Both the position numbers and the translations under genes were made by a program. Below the pieces are notes generated by a model that was not told the DNA's origin, did not search any database, and worked only from the letters and a program-made list of their open reading frames with translations. 64,000 nucleotides of DNA from an uncultured Christensenellaceae bacterium (GTDB lineage: Bacteria > Bacillota > Clostridia > Christensenellales > Borkfalkiaceae). Positions 47,683 to 56,372 of this stretch are shown one piece after another. Numbering within the stretch: the stretch's first letter is position 1; every line of letters starts with the position of its first letter. The DNA lies in assembly GCA_910586985.1 (NCBI GenBank), contig CAJUKK010000012.1:7329-71328 (forward strand), read 5' to 3'.

Positions 47683-49347
47683 TCATTCTTCCTGCGGATT
47701 GGGTGGATCGGGCAGAGTTTCGGAAGAAATTTCCGGTTCTGATTGCACCGTATCCGACTCTACAAGCTCGCCGACCGTGCTTTCCAAATTCTTTAAATAC
47801 TCTTCCGAGTTTGCCGTTTCTCCTTTGACAAAAATTATATCGCCCTCTTTCAACACCGTCTCGCCGTCGGGAACGATCGTAAGTGATCCGCGCTCCAACG
47901 TGGTGACAAGGATATCCGACGGCCACAGTATATTGCGCACCGATCTTCCGTCCGCAGGCGCGCCCGCTTTAACGCGCAAGGTCGCCGTGAGACTGACGCG
48001 TTTTTCGCCCCTTCTCTGTTCTTCCAAAATACCGTCGAGTAACTTATCGTATATCGGTTCCGTACGGAAGATATCGCCCACTAAGTAGCCGATTGCCGCT
48101 CCGATGACGACGGGAAGCAAGAAAGTAAAGCTCCAGGTGAGTTCCACCACCATGACGATTCCGGTAATGGGTGCTTTTACGACAGTCGTAAAAAACGTTG
48201 CCATACAAATCATAATGAGTGCATCCGAATAGGCAGGATCCATCCCCATCTGAATGCACATGAGACTTAACAGCGCGCCCATCCCCGCTCCGATCGCAAG
48301 CATGGGAATAAACACGCCGCAGGGTACGCCCGCGCCCATATTGGCAATCGACACGATAAATTTTAGTACGATTACGATCAGCAAAGTTGCCCACAACGGC
48401 GAAGAAAATACGCTCTCTACGCCGTGCGACAGACTGCCGAGGCTTTCGATAAATTCATGTCCGCCGCCCATGACGTTGACGGTAATCAAGCCGAACGCAC
48501 CGGCAAGCATAAAGGGAATGAGCATTTTACCCGTCCCTCTCCAGAACGTAATTTTAGAAAAAAGTTTTTTTGCGCGGAATACGAGAAAATAAAACCCTAC
48601 TCCTGCAAGCGCACAGATAAACGCCGCGAGTATCACATACAGATAGGAAAACATATCGGGCGAAGTAAATGCGTAAGTCGTAAACGTGGAACCCGTTGCA
48701 AGTCCCATGGCGGGACGGAGCAGATTCCGCGTGATAATCGCCACGATAACCGAGGAAAAGGAGCAAACGAACACCTCGGGCGTAAACCGTTTATGCGCCT
48801 CTTCAAACGCAAACGCCATACCTGTGAGCGGCGCATTAAAGGCGACTGCAAGTCCCGCGCACGCGCCGCCCGTGATCTGATATCTGCGAACAAGATCGCC
48901 CCGACGAAGCATATTGCTCATTCCGTATCCGCACGCGCCGCCGATCTGAATACTCGGGCCCTCGCTGCCTGCCGACATACCCATAAAAATCGTAAACAAA
49001 CTGCATGCAAACATTCCCGTAAGCACCTGATACCATTTAAAACGAATGAGTCCGCGCGTTGCGCCCTCCGTTTGCGGAATACCGCTTCCGCGGATCATAG
49101 GTATAAATTTGAGTACTCCTCCGATCACGATCGCGCCGACAAAAAGAGCGGCGAACAAAAGCGGAATAAACGCGGGATGCTCGCGGAAAAAATCATAATA
49201 TCCGCGCGAAAACTCTTCCGCCATACTCGCAAGGACGTTATACAGCGTTACGACAAGTCCCGCAAACAGTCCCGTCAGCGCTCCTACGGAAACGATTTGC
49301 GCGCCGTAATGCGCTTTATTTCCCAAATTTTGTATTTTTTGTTTCAT
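47683..49347 (-). CDS. ClC-family chloride channel or H+/Cl- antiporter with C-terminal TrkA-C-like domain
   Basis: 554 residues, about ten membrane helices. ClC signatures: 'GSGIPQTEG' near 95, 'GSEGPSIQIGG' near 130 (with the gating glutamate) and 'GAGVPCGVFIPMLAIGA' near 345. The C-terminal 100 residues include an RCK/TrkA-C-type piece ('GSLTIVPDGETVLKEGDIIFVKG') and an acidic, proline-ended tail. No fluoride riboswitch was seen upstream. The role is chloride transport, perhaps for pH or osmotic balance. Confidence 0.9.
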   Translation of the reverse strand: MKQKIQNLGNKAHYGAQIVSVGALTGLFAGLVVTLYNVLASMAEEFSRGYYDFFREHPAFIPLLFAALFVGAIVIGGVLKFIPMIRGSGIPQTEGATRGLIRFKWYQVLTGMFACSLFTIFMGMSAGSEGPSIQIGGACGYGMSNMLRRGDLVRRYQITGGACAGLAVAFNAPLTGMAFAFEEAHKRFTPEVFVCSFSSVIVAIITRNLLRPAMGLATGSTFTTYAFTSPDMFSYLYVILAAFICALAGVGFYFLVFRAKKLFSKITFWRGTGKMLIPFMLAGAFGLITVNVMGGGHEFIESLGSLSHGVESVFSSPLWATLLIVIVLKFIVSIANMGAGVPCGVFIPMLAIGAGMGALLSLMCIQMGMDPAYSDALIMICMATFFTTVVKAPITGIVMVVELTWSFTFLLPVVIGAAIGYLVGDIFRTEPIYDKLLDGILEEQRRGEKRVSLTATLRVKAGAPADGRSVRNILWPSDILVTTLERGSLTIVPDGETVLKEGDIIFVKGETANSEEYLKNLESTVGELVESDTVQSEPEISSETLPDPPNPQEE

Positions 49348-49431
49348 ATGTACCTCTTATGCGCCCGACTGTTTTATCATATCGGACAATCATTCACAAC
49401 AAAATTTTGTCGACTATCAATAAAAACGAAA

Positions 49432-51186
49432 TCAATTCGGAACGGAAAATTGAGCGCGGTACAGTTGCGAATAAAAACCGTTTTTTTGCATGAGCTCGGA
49501 ATGCGTTCCCTGCTCGATCACATTCCCCTCGTTCATGACAAGAATTCTATCGGCGTTTTCAATGGTCGAAAGTCTGTGCGCAACGATAAAACACGTTCTG
49601 CCCGACATAAGTTTTTCAAATGCATCCTGCACCTTTTTTTCCGTACGCGTGTCGATGTTGCTCGTCGCCTCGTCCAAAATCAGCATGGGCGGACGGCAGA
49701 GCATAATGCGCGCAATGCATAACAACTGTTTTTGTCCTTCGGAAAGCGAACCCGCGCCCGAAAGCAACGTATCGTAACCGTTCGGAAGCCGTTTGATAAA
49801 CGAATGCGCGTGCGCCGCCTTTGCCGCCGCAATCATTTCCTCTTCGCTTGCGGAAGGTTTTCCCATGCACAGATTTTCGCGCACGGTCGCCTCCTTCAGC
49901 CAAGTATCCTGCAACACCATACCCAGATTCTCTCTAAGAGACTTACGCGTAAGCAAACGGATATCCTTGCCGTCAACCTTAACCGCTCCGTCGTTCACGT
50001 CGTAAAAACGCATAAGAAGATTGATCAGCGTCGTTTTTCCGCATCCCGTCGGTCCGACAATTGCTATTCGTTGTCCTGCGCCGACGCTTACGCTGATATT
50101 TTGCAAAAGCGGTCTGTTTTGGTCGTAAGAAAAACTGATACGGTCGAGTTCAACCTCTCCCGTTGCCTCTTGCAAGCAACTGCAATCCGCATCCGAAGGC
50201 TGTTCCTCGGCGGAAATGAGCGCAAACAAGCGGGCGGCGCAGGCAAGCGCATTCTGAAATTCGGTGATCACTTCGGTAATCTCGTTAAACGGCTTGGTAT
50301 ATTGATTGGAATAGGACAAAAGCGCGGAAAGATATCCCACCGTAAAAATGCCTCCCGTCGATATGACGGTAAATGCGCCGATAAACGCGACGGACGCGTA
50401 CACAACCGAGTTGATAAAACGTGTTACGGGGTTGGTCGTTGACGAAAAGAAGATAGCGCGCAGAGAGCAACTCCTCAGTCGCTCGTTTTTTTCCGCGAAC
50501 GTTTCCGCATTTTCATCTTCATGCGTATATGCCTTGACTACTTTCAGATTTCCGATCATCTCGTCGATAAACGCCGTCTGATCTGCGCGCGTTTCCGACT
50601 GCAGGCGAAACATTTTATAAGTACGCGACGCAATGAATTTCGAGCAGAAGAGCGAAAGCGGAGTTATACAAAACACCACAAGCGCAATTTTCCACGAAAG
50701 TATAAACATGATTGCAAGCACGCCGAAAATGGTCGCAAATCCCGTAAACAGCTGTGTAAATCCGAGCAGCAACCCTTCCGAAAACTGTTCCGCATCGCTG
50801 ATAACAACGCTTGCCGTTTCCCCGTAGGCGCGGCTGTCGAGATAGGAGAGCGGAAGCACATGAATTTTGTTAAACGCATCCCGCCGCACGTCGCTCAGCA
50901 CATGGTAGGCGATATGATTGTTGCTGATACTCATCAGCCATTGACAGACGGGCGTAGCCGCCACGCACATTCCGATGATAAAGAAGATACGATAGAGCTC
51001 AGTATAATCGACGTTACCTGTGCCGACGATGCAGTCGATCGCAAGTCCCGCAAAGTACGGCACCGCCAACGTAAGCGCGACCGTTGCAAGCGACAATAAT
51101 ACCGTGCAGATCAGATATCCCGCATACGGTTTCAGGTAACGGAAAATACCGCGAATCGTACCGCCCGAACTATTTTTCCTGCTCAT
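49432..51186 (-). CDS. ABC exporter half-transporter, catalytically complete nucleotide-binding domain
   Basis: 584 residues: six-helix membrane domain (1-320) and ATPase domain (from about 345). Walker A 'GPTGCGKTT', signature 'LSEGQKQLLCIARI', Walker B with catalytic glutamate 'MLILDEATSNID' and 'VAHRLS' H-loop. The ATG follows the stop of the upstream half-transporter directly (TAAATG), with GGAGGG before it. It should form a heterodimer with 51187-52899, like BmrCD or TM287/288. Substrate unknown; drugs or lipids are typical. Confidence 0.92.
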   Translation of the reverse strand: MSRKNSSGGTIRGIFRYLKPYAGYLICTVLLSLATVALTLAVPYFAGLAIDCIVGTGNVDYTELYRIFFIIGMCVAATPVCQWLMSISNNHIAYHVLSDVRRDAFNKIHVLPLSYLDSRAYGETASVVISDAEQFSEGLLLGFTQLFTGFATIFGVLAIMFILSWKIALVVFCITPLSLFCSKFIASRTYKMFRLQSETRADQTAFIDEMIGNLKVVKAYTHEDENAETFAEKNERLRSCSLRAIFFSSTTNPVTRFINSVVYASVAFIGAFTVISTGGIFTVGYLSALLSYSNQYTKPFNEITEVITEFQNALACAARLFALISAEEQPSDADCSCLQEATGEVELDRISFSYDQNRPLLQNISVSVGAGQRIAIVGPTGCGKTTLINLLMRFYDVNDGAVKVDGKDIRLLTRKSLRENLGMVLQDTWLKEATVRENLCMGKPSASEEEMIAAAKAAHAHSFIKRLPNGYDTLLSGAGSLSEGQKQLLCIARIMLCRPPMLILDEATSNIDTRTEKKVQDAFEKLMSGRTCFIVAHRLSTIENADRILVMNEGNVIEQGTHSELMQKNGFYSQLYRAQFSVPN

Positions 51187-52899
51187 TTACGCGCCCTCCT
51201 TGAATTGCGAGGAGTGAATCTCACGGTAAATTTCACACGAGCGCAACAATTCCTCATGGGTACCGGTCGCAGATATCTTACCGTCGTCAAGCACGACGAT
51301 AAAATCGGCGTTCCGCACCGCAGCCGTCCGCTGCGATACGATAAACACCGTCTTTTCGATTTCTTTGAGCGCGGCGCGCAGTCTCGCGTCCGTCGCATAA
51401 TCGAGCGCGGAAGCGGAATCGTCCAGAATTAATATTTCGGGATCGCGCACGAGGGCGCGCGCGATACAAAGTCTCTGCCGTTGCCCGCCCGAAAGATTTT
51501 TCCCTTCCTGCGCAACCTCGGCGTCCAATCCGCCTTTGGCGCGTACAACGTCCTCAGCCTGTGCGATTTTCAATGCGCGTTCCAATTCCTGTTCATTCGC
51601 ATCCTCTCTTCCCCAGAGCAAGTTGGAACGGATCGTTCCTTTGAACAAAACGGATTTCTGCGGAACAACTGCTATTTTTTCACGCAACCGGATACAGGAG
51701 ACTGCATTTACGTCCTGCCCGTCTACGCGCACTTTCCCTTCGCTCGCCGCATAAAAACGGGGAATGAGACTGATCAACGTACTCTTTCCCGATCCCGTGC
51801 CTCCGATGATTCCCACCGTTTGCCCCCGTTTCACTTTAAAATCAATCGCCTGAAGCGCAGGCGCGCCGCCGTTTTCATAGCAGAACGTAACGTTTTCAAA
51901 CGAAACCGCAGTTTGTTCATCCTCTTCCGCCGCACCGCTTGATAGAATTTCTTGCTCGCCTGCCCTGTCGAGCACCGCCCCGACGCGTTTTTGGCAGGAA
52001 ACGGCTTTCGTGATCGTAACGATCAGATTGGCAAGTTTGATAAGCTCGACCAGAATTTGCGCAATATAACCGTATAGCGCAATCACGTCGCCCTGTTCGA
52101 GCGCCCCCGCATGCACGCGCAGAGCGCCCACGTAAATGAGCGCGATCACCGCAAGATTGACTGCAACGTAAGTGAGCGGATTGGTAAGCGCGGCGATTAC
52201 CCCCACCCTTTTTTGCGCTTTTTTCAGTTCGTTGCTACGCGTTTCAAACAGCGCGCGTTCGCTTTCCTCTTTACAAAAAGCGCGCAAAACGCGAACACCG
52301 GACAAATTTTCGCGCGTGGAGAGATACACCTTGTCAAGTTTGTCCTGTACGCGTTTATAACGCGGAATACACGCCGCCATCACCGCAAATACGACGACAG
52401 ACAAAACAGGAATGACTGCAACGAACACAAGCGCCGCTTTCACGTCTACAACGAACGCCATAATCATCGCGCCGAACACGATAAACGGCGAACGCAAAAA
52501 GAGCCTCAGCGTCATATTTACGCCCGTCTGTACCTGATTCACGTCGCTCGTCATACGCGTGATCATCGTCGACGTTCCCGTTTCGTCAATTTGCCCGTAC
52601 GAAAAAGACTGCAATTTATCAAAGAGCCTGCGCCGCAGTTCGGCGCTCGCCCCGACTGCCGCGCGCGCCGCAAAAAACTGGGCGGTAAGCGAAAAAGCCA
52701 GCCCTACAACACCGAACAAAACAAGCACGAGACACATTTTCAGCACGTACGCCCTGTCTCCCGACACAATTCCGACGTCGATAATCTGCGCAACGACGAG
52801 CGGTACGATGAGTTCGAGACTTGCTTCAAGCAATTTAAAAAGCGGCGCGAGCACAGTCTCTTTTTTATATGTTTTCAAACAGGAAAACAGATGTTTCAA
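51187..52899 (-). CDS. ABC exporter half-transporter, degenerate catalytic site
   Basis: 570 residues starting with TTG at 52899, backed by an AAGGAG site. Six membrane helices, then Walker A 'GGTGSGKST', a perfect signature 'LSGGQRQRLCIARAL', but Walker B reads 'ILILDDSASALD', with Asp in place of the catalytic Glu, and the switch reads 'VSQR' instead of His. This is the usual pattern of the inactive partner in heterodimeric exporters. It starts 18 bases after the CaCA antiporter gene, so the manganese riboswitch may also govern it. Confidence 0.92.
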   Translation of the reverse strand: MKHLFSCLKTYKKETVLAPLFKLLEASLELIVPLVVAQIIDVGIVSGDRAYVLKMCLVLVLFGVVGLAFSLTAQFFAARAAVGASAELRRRLFDKLQSFSYGQIDETGTSTMITRMTSDVNQVQTGVNMTLRLFLRSPFIVFGAMIMAFVVDVKAALVFVAVIPVLSVVVFAVMAACIPRYKRVQDKLDKVYLSTRENLSGVRVLRAFCKEESERALFETRSNELKKAQKRVGVIAALTNPLTYVAVNLAVIALIYVGALRVHAGALEQGDVIALYGYIAQILVELIKLANLIVTITKAVSCQKRVGAVLDRAGEQEILSSGAAEEDEQTAVSFENVTFCYENGGAPALQAIDFKVKRGQTVGIIGGTGSGKSTLISLIPRFYAASEGKVRVDGQDVNAVSCIRLREKIAVVPQKSVLFKGTIRSNLLWGREDANEQELERALKIAQAEDVVRAKGGLDAEVAQEGKNLSGGQRQRLCIARALVRDPEILILDDSASALDYATDARLRAALKEIEKTVFIVSQRTAAVRNADFIVVLDDGKISATGTHEELLRSCEIYREIHSSQFKEGA

Positions 52900-52916
52900 A
52901 AAAACTCCTTTTGCCC

Positions 52917-53930
52917 CTATACAGGCATGACGAACAAATAAATATAGTATGCAAGAAAACAGACGACCATTGTGATTCCCGCCGCTTTTGAAAGTTTATG
53001 ACCCTTAAACAGCGCAAATACAGTTAAAAGCGCAGCCGCCCCGAATGCTACGATCGCATCCACCAAATTTCCTTCAATTGAAAACGAAAGCGGATGAAAA
53101 AGAGACGCAGCTCCCGCAACAAGTAAAATATTAAAAATATTACTGCCGATAATGTTGCCTACGGCGATATCCGTTTCGCCCTTGACTGCCGCCACAACCG
53201 AAGTGACAAGCTCCGGAAGCGAAGTTCCGATCGCAACGACGGTAAGTCCGATGATGCGTTCGGAAACGCCGAAATACTCCGCAATATAGCGCGCAGCGTC
53301 AACGAGAAGCATTCCGCCGCCGACTACCATACCAAGTCCGACTATGGTCAAAACAATCAAAAACCACGTCTTTTTCTGCATATGAGAAAACCACGCGGAT
53401 AATTTGTTTTTAGGTTTTTCAGGTTCTTTGCGTACGTCTTCCTCTATCTCCGGCAGAGGCGCGCTTTTTTTTGATTCGCGCCGCGCATTTACTACAAGCA
53501 CCGTCATATAAGCTGCGATAAGAATCAGAAAGAGAATCCCGTCCCACCATTCGAGCGCGTTCCCGAAACAGCCGAGCATAATAATAAGTCCGCTTGCAAG
53601 CAAAAGTACGGGCAGGTCAAGTATTAGGGAATTTCTTTGAACGGGAAGATCGTGCAAAATTGCGGATATTCCCAAAATAAGCAAAATATTGACGATATTG
53701 CTACCGACGACGTTGCCGATCGCAATATCCGTAGATTGCTTGATCGCGCCCGTAACGGACACGGCAAGCTCGGGCGCGCTCGTCCCGAACGCAACGATCG
53801 TAAGTCCGATGATGAGCGTGGGAATTTTACACTTTTGCGCAATGCCCGCGCTCCCGTCAACAAACCAATCCGCGCCCTTTACAAGGAGCGCGAATCCCAA
53901 TACAAGCAGAAATATCTGAAGAAACAACAT
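52917..53930 (-). CDS. CaCA-family cation antiporter (Na+/Ca2+-exchanger-like), probable Mn2+/Ca2+ exporter
   Basis: 337 residues starting at the ATG at 53930, chosen because its GGGTATGTTG sequence is the exact complement of a conserved part of the riboswitch upstream, and because the protein then begins with a membrane helix as in YrbG. An in-frame ATG at 53975 is the alternative. Two homologous halves each have the GTSxPE motif: 'VAFGTSAPELAVSV' and 'VAIGTSLPELVTSV'. A charged loop joins them. With a yybP-ykoY element upstream, manganese export is likely. Confidence 0.88.
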   Translation of the reverse strand: MLFLQIFLLVLGFALLVKGADWFVDGSAGIAQKCKIPTLIIGLTIVAFGTSAPELAVSVTGAIKQSTDIAIGNVVGSNIVNILLILGISAILHDLPVQRNSLILDLPVLLLASGLIIMLGCFGNALEWWDGILFLILIAAYMTVLVVNARRESKKSAPLPEIEEDVRKEPEKPKNKLSAWFSHMQKKTWFLIVLTIVGLGMVVGGGMLLVDAARYIAEYFGVSERIIGLTVVAIGTSLPELVTSVVAAVKGETDIAVGNIIGSNIFNILLVAGAASLFHPLSFSIEGNLVDAIVAFGAAALLTVFALFKGHKLSKAAGITMVVCFLAYYIYLFVMPV

Positions 53931-53979
53931 ACCCTTTGACCCCGTTTTTGTATTGCCGAAAGTCTTGTCATTCATACGA

Positions 53980-54067
53980 ACCGCGCGACACGGCGTTTCC
54001 GCCGGGGTATGTTGCCGCAACGTTACTTCCCCGTTTAAACGGATAAGTAAAGACTACTCCCTCTCAA
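53980..54067 (-). ncRNA. yybP-ykoY manganese riboswitch before the CaCA gene
   Basis: On the minus strand the conserved parts are GGGAGTAGTC near the 5' end, a paired TTATCC segment, GCAACATACCCC and CGGCGGAAACGCCG. The segment CAACATACCC (54005-54014) can pair perfectly with GGGTATGTTG at the start codon (53925-53934), which suggests control of translation: start site hidden when Mn2+ is absent. Confidence 0.8.
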
Positions 54068-54074
54068 CAAAAAA

Positions 54075-54103
54075 ATCTTAGCATTGCATTTGAAAAAAGT
54101 CAA
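54075..54103 (-). promoter_or_regulatory. promoter of riboswitch-CaCA-ABC operon
   Basis: TTGACT, 17-base spacer, TAAGAT on the minus strand. Confidence 0.75.
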
Positions 54104-54132
54104 GCGCAATCGAACCAATTCTGAATTTTGAT

Positions 54133-54158
54133 AAAAAAACGGGCGCGTCCGCGCCCGA
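54133..54158 (-). terminator. terminator of acyltransferase gene
   Basis: Stem CGGGCGCG / CGCGCCCG with a two-base centre and a run of T on the minus strand, just after the stop. Confidence 0.8.
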
Positions 54159-54161
54159 TCG

Positions 54162-55469
54162 TTATTCGCTCTTTTTATCGTCCCGCTCCGCATGTGCGGC
54201 GCGGACTTTCTCCTGCGCGAGAAAATATATTTCTTCGGTAGCGAACGACAGTTTGGTAAGTTGGTCGCGCTGATTCAACGGATGCAACCAATAGCTTTCG
54301 TCCCGCGTGGAAATATCCACGCAATCCCCGAAAACATTCTTTTTATATTTATCTTTGCGGAACGGATAATCATACTCGACGTGCACGCTCTCAAGTTCAG
54401 TACCCGCCCAGAATAAATCCACCGGATCGCCGTAAGCGGTGCAAACAAGCCTCGTTCCCTCCGCCGTTTGTACGAGCTTCCCCTTTCCCTGATCGTAAAA
54501 CCGTTTGGCGTTCGGCAGCGTATGTACGGCGACTTCTCCTTCGAAACGGTAACGCCCCGAACGAACTTCTTCGCGCACGTTCGATCTCTCCCATTTAAAC
54601 CAATCGGGAATATGCGCAAACTCCGTCTCGCCGGCCTCGGCGGTCAGGCGCCCCAATTCGTCCATCTCCCATCCCTTGCCGCAAGCGGCGCACCAAAGGC
54701 GCGTTTTTTCGGAATACATTTTAAATTCCGCATTACAATGCGGACATTGATAGAGAATGTTATGCAATCCGTCAGCGCGGCGTTCGTATTTATTTTCGAT
54801 ACCGTTTTCGTACTGATACGCATAATCATCGCGCTCGAACGCCTTGCGAATACGCTCGTTTAATTCGTCTACGGAGACGAAGGCAAGCTCGTCTTTTCCC
54901 GCAATCAGCTCAAGTTCCGCTTTCAAAGGCAATTTCTGCTCTACTTTATTCCACTGCGGCGACATGACAAAATTGCCCTGCATTCTTAAAACAACCACCG
55001 GAACATTTAAAAGCTTACACATTTTTCCGAGCGAATCGGGTAAAAACGAAGCCGTTCCGTCCAGAGAATACCGCGCTTCCGGATAGACGCAGACAATACT
55101 GCCGAGCTTATCCACACAGTATTTCATGTTGCGGATGAGATTAAAATCCTGCACGAACTTGCGCTTACAGATACTGCCGACCTTGCGCATAAGCCATTCG
55201 CCGATATCGCGCACCGCATCGATTGCGACGACGTTATTTGCATTGTAGGGAGCAACCGCGCGGTACATGACCGGAAAATCCGTCATACTCGCATGCGTTG
55301 CAAGCAACAGATAGGGCGGCTTGATCCCCTCCATCCCCTTCCTAACGATCGTCAACTTGCGTCCCTTTAACATAGGACGAATGGCGAACAAACGCGCAAC
55401 CGTCATCCAAAAAACGCTTGCTTTTTTCGGTTTCCGCGCAAAATCGTATCTTTTAATCTTTTTTCCCAT
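54162..55469 (-). CDS. PlsC-like acyltransferase with C-terminal zinc-ribbon region
   Basis: 435 residues from the ATG at 55469 (GGGAGGA 13 bases upstream). The acyltransferase domain has 'ATHASMTDFPV' (H-x4-D motif, residues about 59-64) and 'YPEARYSLDG' (the PEGTRS-like phosphate site). From about residue 255 two CxxC pairs ('CPHC', 'CAAC') form a zinc ribbon, and a further 150 residues of unknown fold follow. It probably moves acyl chains onto a lysophospholipid or a related lipid at the membrane. The zinc-ribbon extension is not part of ordinary PlsC. Confidence 0.8.
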   Translation of the reverse strand: MGKKIKRYDFARKPKKASVFWMTVARLFAIRPMLKGRKLTIVRKGMEGIKPPYLLLATHASMTDFPVMYRAVAPYNANNVVAIDAVRDIGEWLMRKVGSICKRKFVQDFNLIRNMKYCVDKLGSIVCVYPEARYSLDGTASFLPDSLGKMCKLLNVPVVVLRMQGNFVMSPQWNKVEQKLPLKAELELIAGKDELAFVSVDELNERIRKAFERDDYAYQYENGIENKYERRADGLHNILYQCPHCNAEFKMYSEKTRLWCAACGKGWEMDELGRLTAEAGETEFAHIPDWFKWERSNVREEVRSGRYRFEGEVAVHTLPNAKRFYDQGKGKLVQTAEGTRLVCTAYGDPVDLFWAGTELESVHVEYDYPFRKDKYKKNVFGDCVDISTRDESYWLHPLNQRDQLTKLSFATEEIYFLAQEKVRAAHAERDDKKSE

Positions 55470-55498
55470 GTGCGACGCTTCCTCCCGTAATAGAAAGC

Positions 55499-55527
55499 AG
55501 TTTAACACCTTTGAGAATGATTGTCAA
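55499..55527 (-). promoter_or_regulatory. promoter of acyltransferase gene
   Basis: TTGACA, 17-base spacer, TAAACT on the minus strand. Confidence 0.78.
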
Positions 55528-55546
55528 GTAAAATTACAATTTTACG

Positions 55547-56152
55547 TTATATGAGTCCTTCGACCAAAATTTTAATTCCGATCGCGAGCAAAACGCACCC
55601 GCCGAAAATTCCCGCTTTGTCTGAAAATTTATCGCCTGCCTTTTTACCGATCCCGACTGCGGCGAACGAGAACGCAAAGGTAATCGCGCCGATTGCAAGC
55701 GCGCAGAATACGGCGTGAACGGGCAATCCTTCCGTCGTATCTACGGCAAGAAAGGTAATTCCCACGGCAAGCGCGTCGATACTCGTTGCGACAGCCTGCG
55801 CCGTGAGCGTCAGAAAACCGAGCTTTTTTTGCGGTTTAATCTCTTCCGGTTGCCCCTGCGCCCGTTTCCGCGAAATCCATTCGCGAACTCCGTCGAAAAT
55901 CATCTTTCCGCCGAGTATCCCGAGCAGCACAAACGAGAGCCACGGGGCTATCTTTTCAACGAATTCCGAAAAGAAAGAACTGCCGTAATATCCGATCACG
56001 GGCATTACAAACTGAAACAGTGCGTACATGCCCGCTATTGCAAGCATTTTACAGAGTCTCATCTTCGGATCGGCAATGCCGTTCGCCATGCCGACGGCAA
56101 CTGCGTCCATCGACAGAGCGGCGCCGATAAGCAGTATTTCCCAAATACTCAT
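55547..56152 (-). CDS. mntP: manganese efflux pump MntP
   Basis: 201 residues, six helices. The family motifs 'AALSMDAVAVGMANG' (residues 12-26) and the second half 'AQAVATSIDALAVGITF' each hold the conserved Asp in DA-x-A/V-x-G. AAGGAG precedes the ATG. Known MntP proteins export Mn2+. A yybP-ykoY riboswitch with a terminator directly upstream fits that role. Confidence 0.94.
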   Translation of the reverse strand: MSIWEILLIGAALSMDAVAVGMANGIADPKMRLCKMLAIAGMYALFQFVMPVIGYYGSSFFSEFVEKIAPWLSFVLLGILGGKMIFDGVREWISRKRAQGQPEEIKPQKKLGFLTLTAQAVATSIDALAVGITFLAVDTTEGLPVHAVFCALAIGAITFAFSFAAVGIGKKAGDKFSDKAGIFGGCVLLAIGIKILVEGLI

Positions 56153-56168
56153 GTCGTCTCCTTTTCAA

Positions 56169-56224
56169 TAAAAAAGACTTACGCGCAAAACGTGCAAAAT
56201 ATGCCCTGTTTTGCGCATAAGTCT
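56169..56224 (-). terminator. riboswitch-controlled terminator of mntP
   Basis: Minus-strand stem GACTTATGCGCAAAAC / CGTTTTGCGCGTAAGTC followed by TTTTTTATTG. It is the expression platform of the riboswitch: Mn2+ binding should prevent it from forming. Confidence 0.85.
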
Positions 56225-56303
56225 CGTCGTTTCATACAACGCCCGCGGAAAACTTCCGCAATATGTGGACGGTGTCGCTCGGATAAGCCGACTACTCCCC
56301 TAT
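56221..56303 (-). ncRNA. yybP-ykoY manganese riboswitch before mntP
   Basis: Conserved GGGGAGTAGTC at the 5' end, TTATCC, GTCCACATA and a GCGGAAGTTTTCCGC hairpin, then CGACGAGACTT that leads into the terminator. Together with the antiporter copy at 53980-54067 it marks a manganese regulon. Confidence 0.85.
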
Positions 56304-56312
56304 GACTTTATC

Positions 56313-56341
56313 ATTATATTCCAATTTCATTTGTTTGTCAA
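56313..56341 (-). promoter_or_regulatory. promoter of mntP
   Basis: TTGACA, 17-base spacer, TATAAT on the minus strand. Confidence 0.85.
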
Positions 56342-56372
56342 TCGTTTATCCGACACAACCGCGCCCAACGTG

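Noticed and set aside
49348..49431. Fluoride riboswitch before the ClC gene
   Set aside because: The 84-base leader is AT-rich and lacks the crcB-type conserved core; there is no terminator.
48424..49722. 432-codon open frame on the plus strand
   Set aside because: Antisense to the ClC gene and the ABC exporter end; composition is Arg/His/Lys-rich and no motif or start signal is seen.
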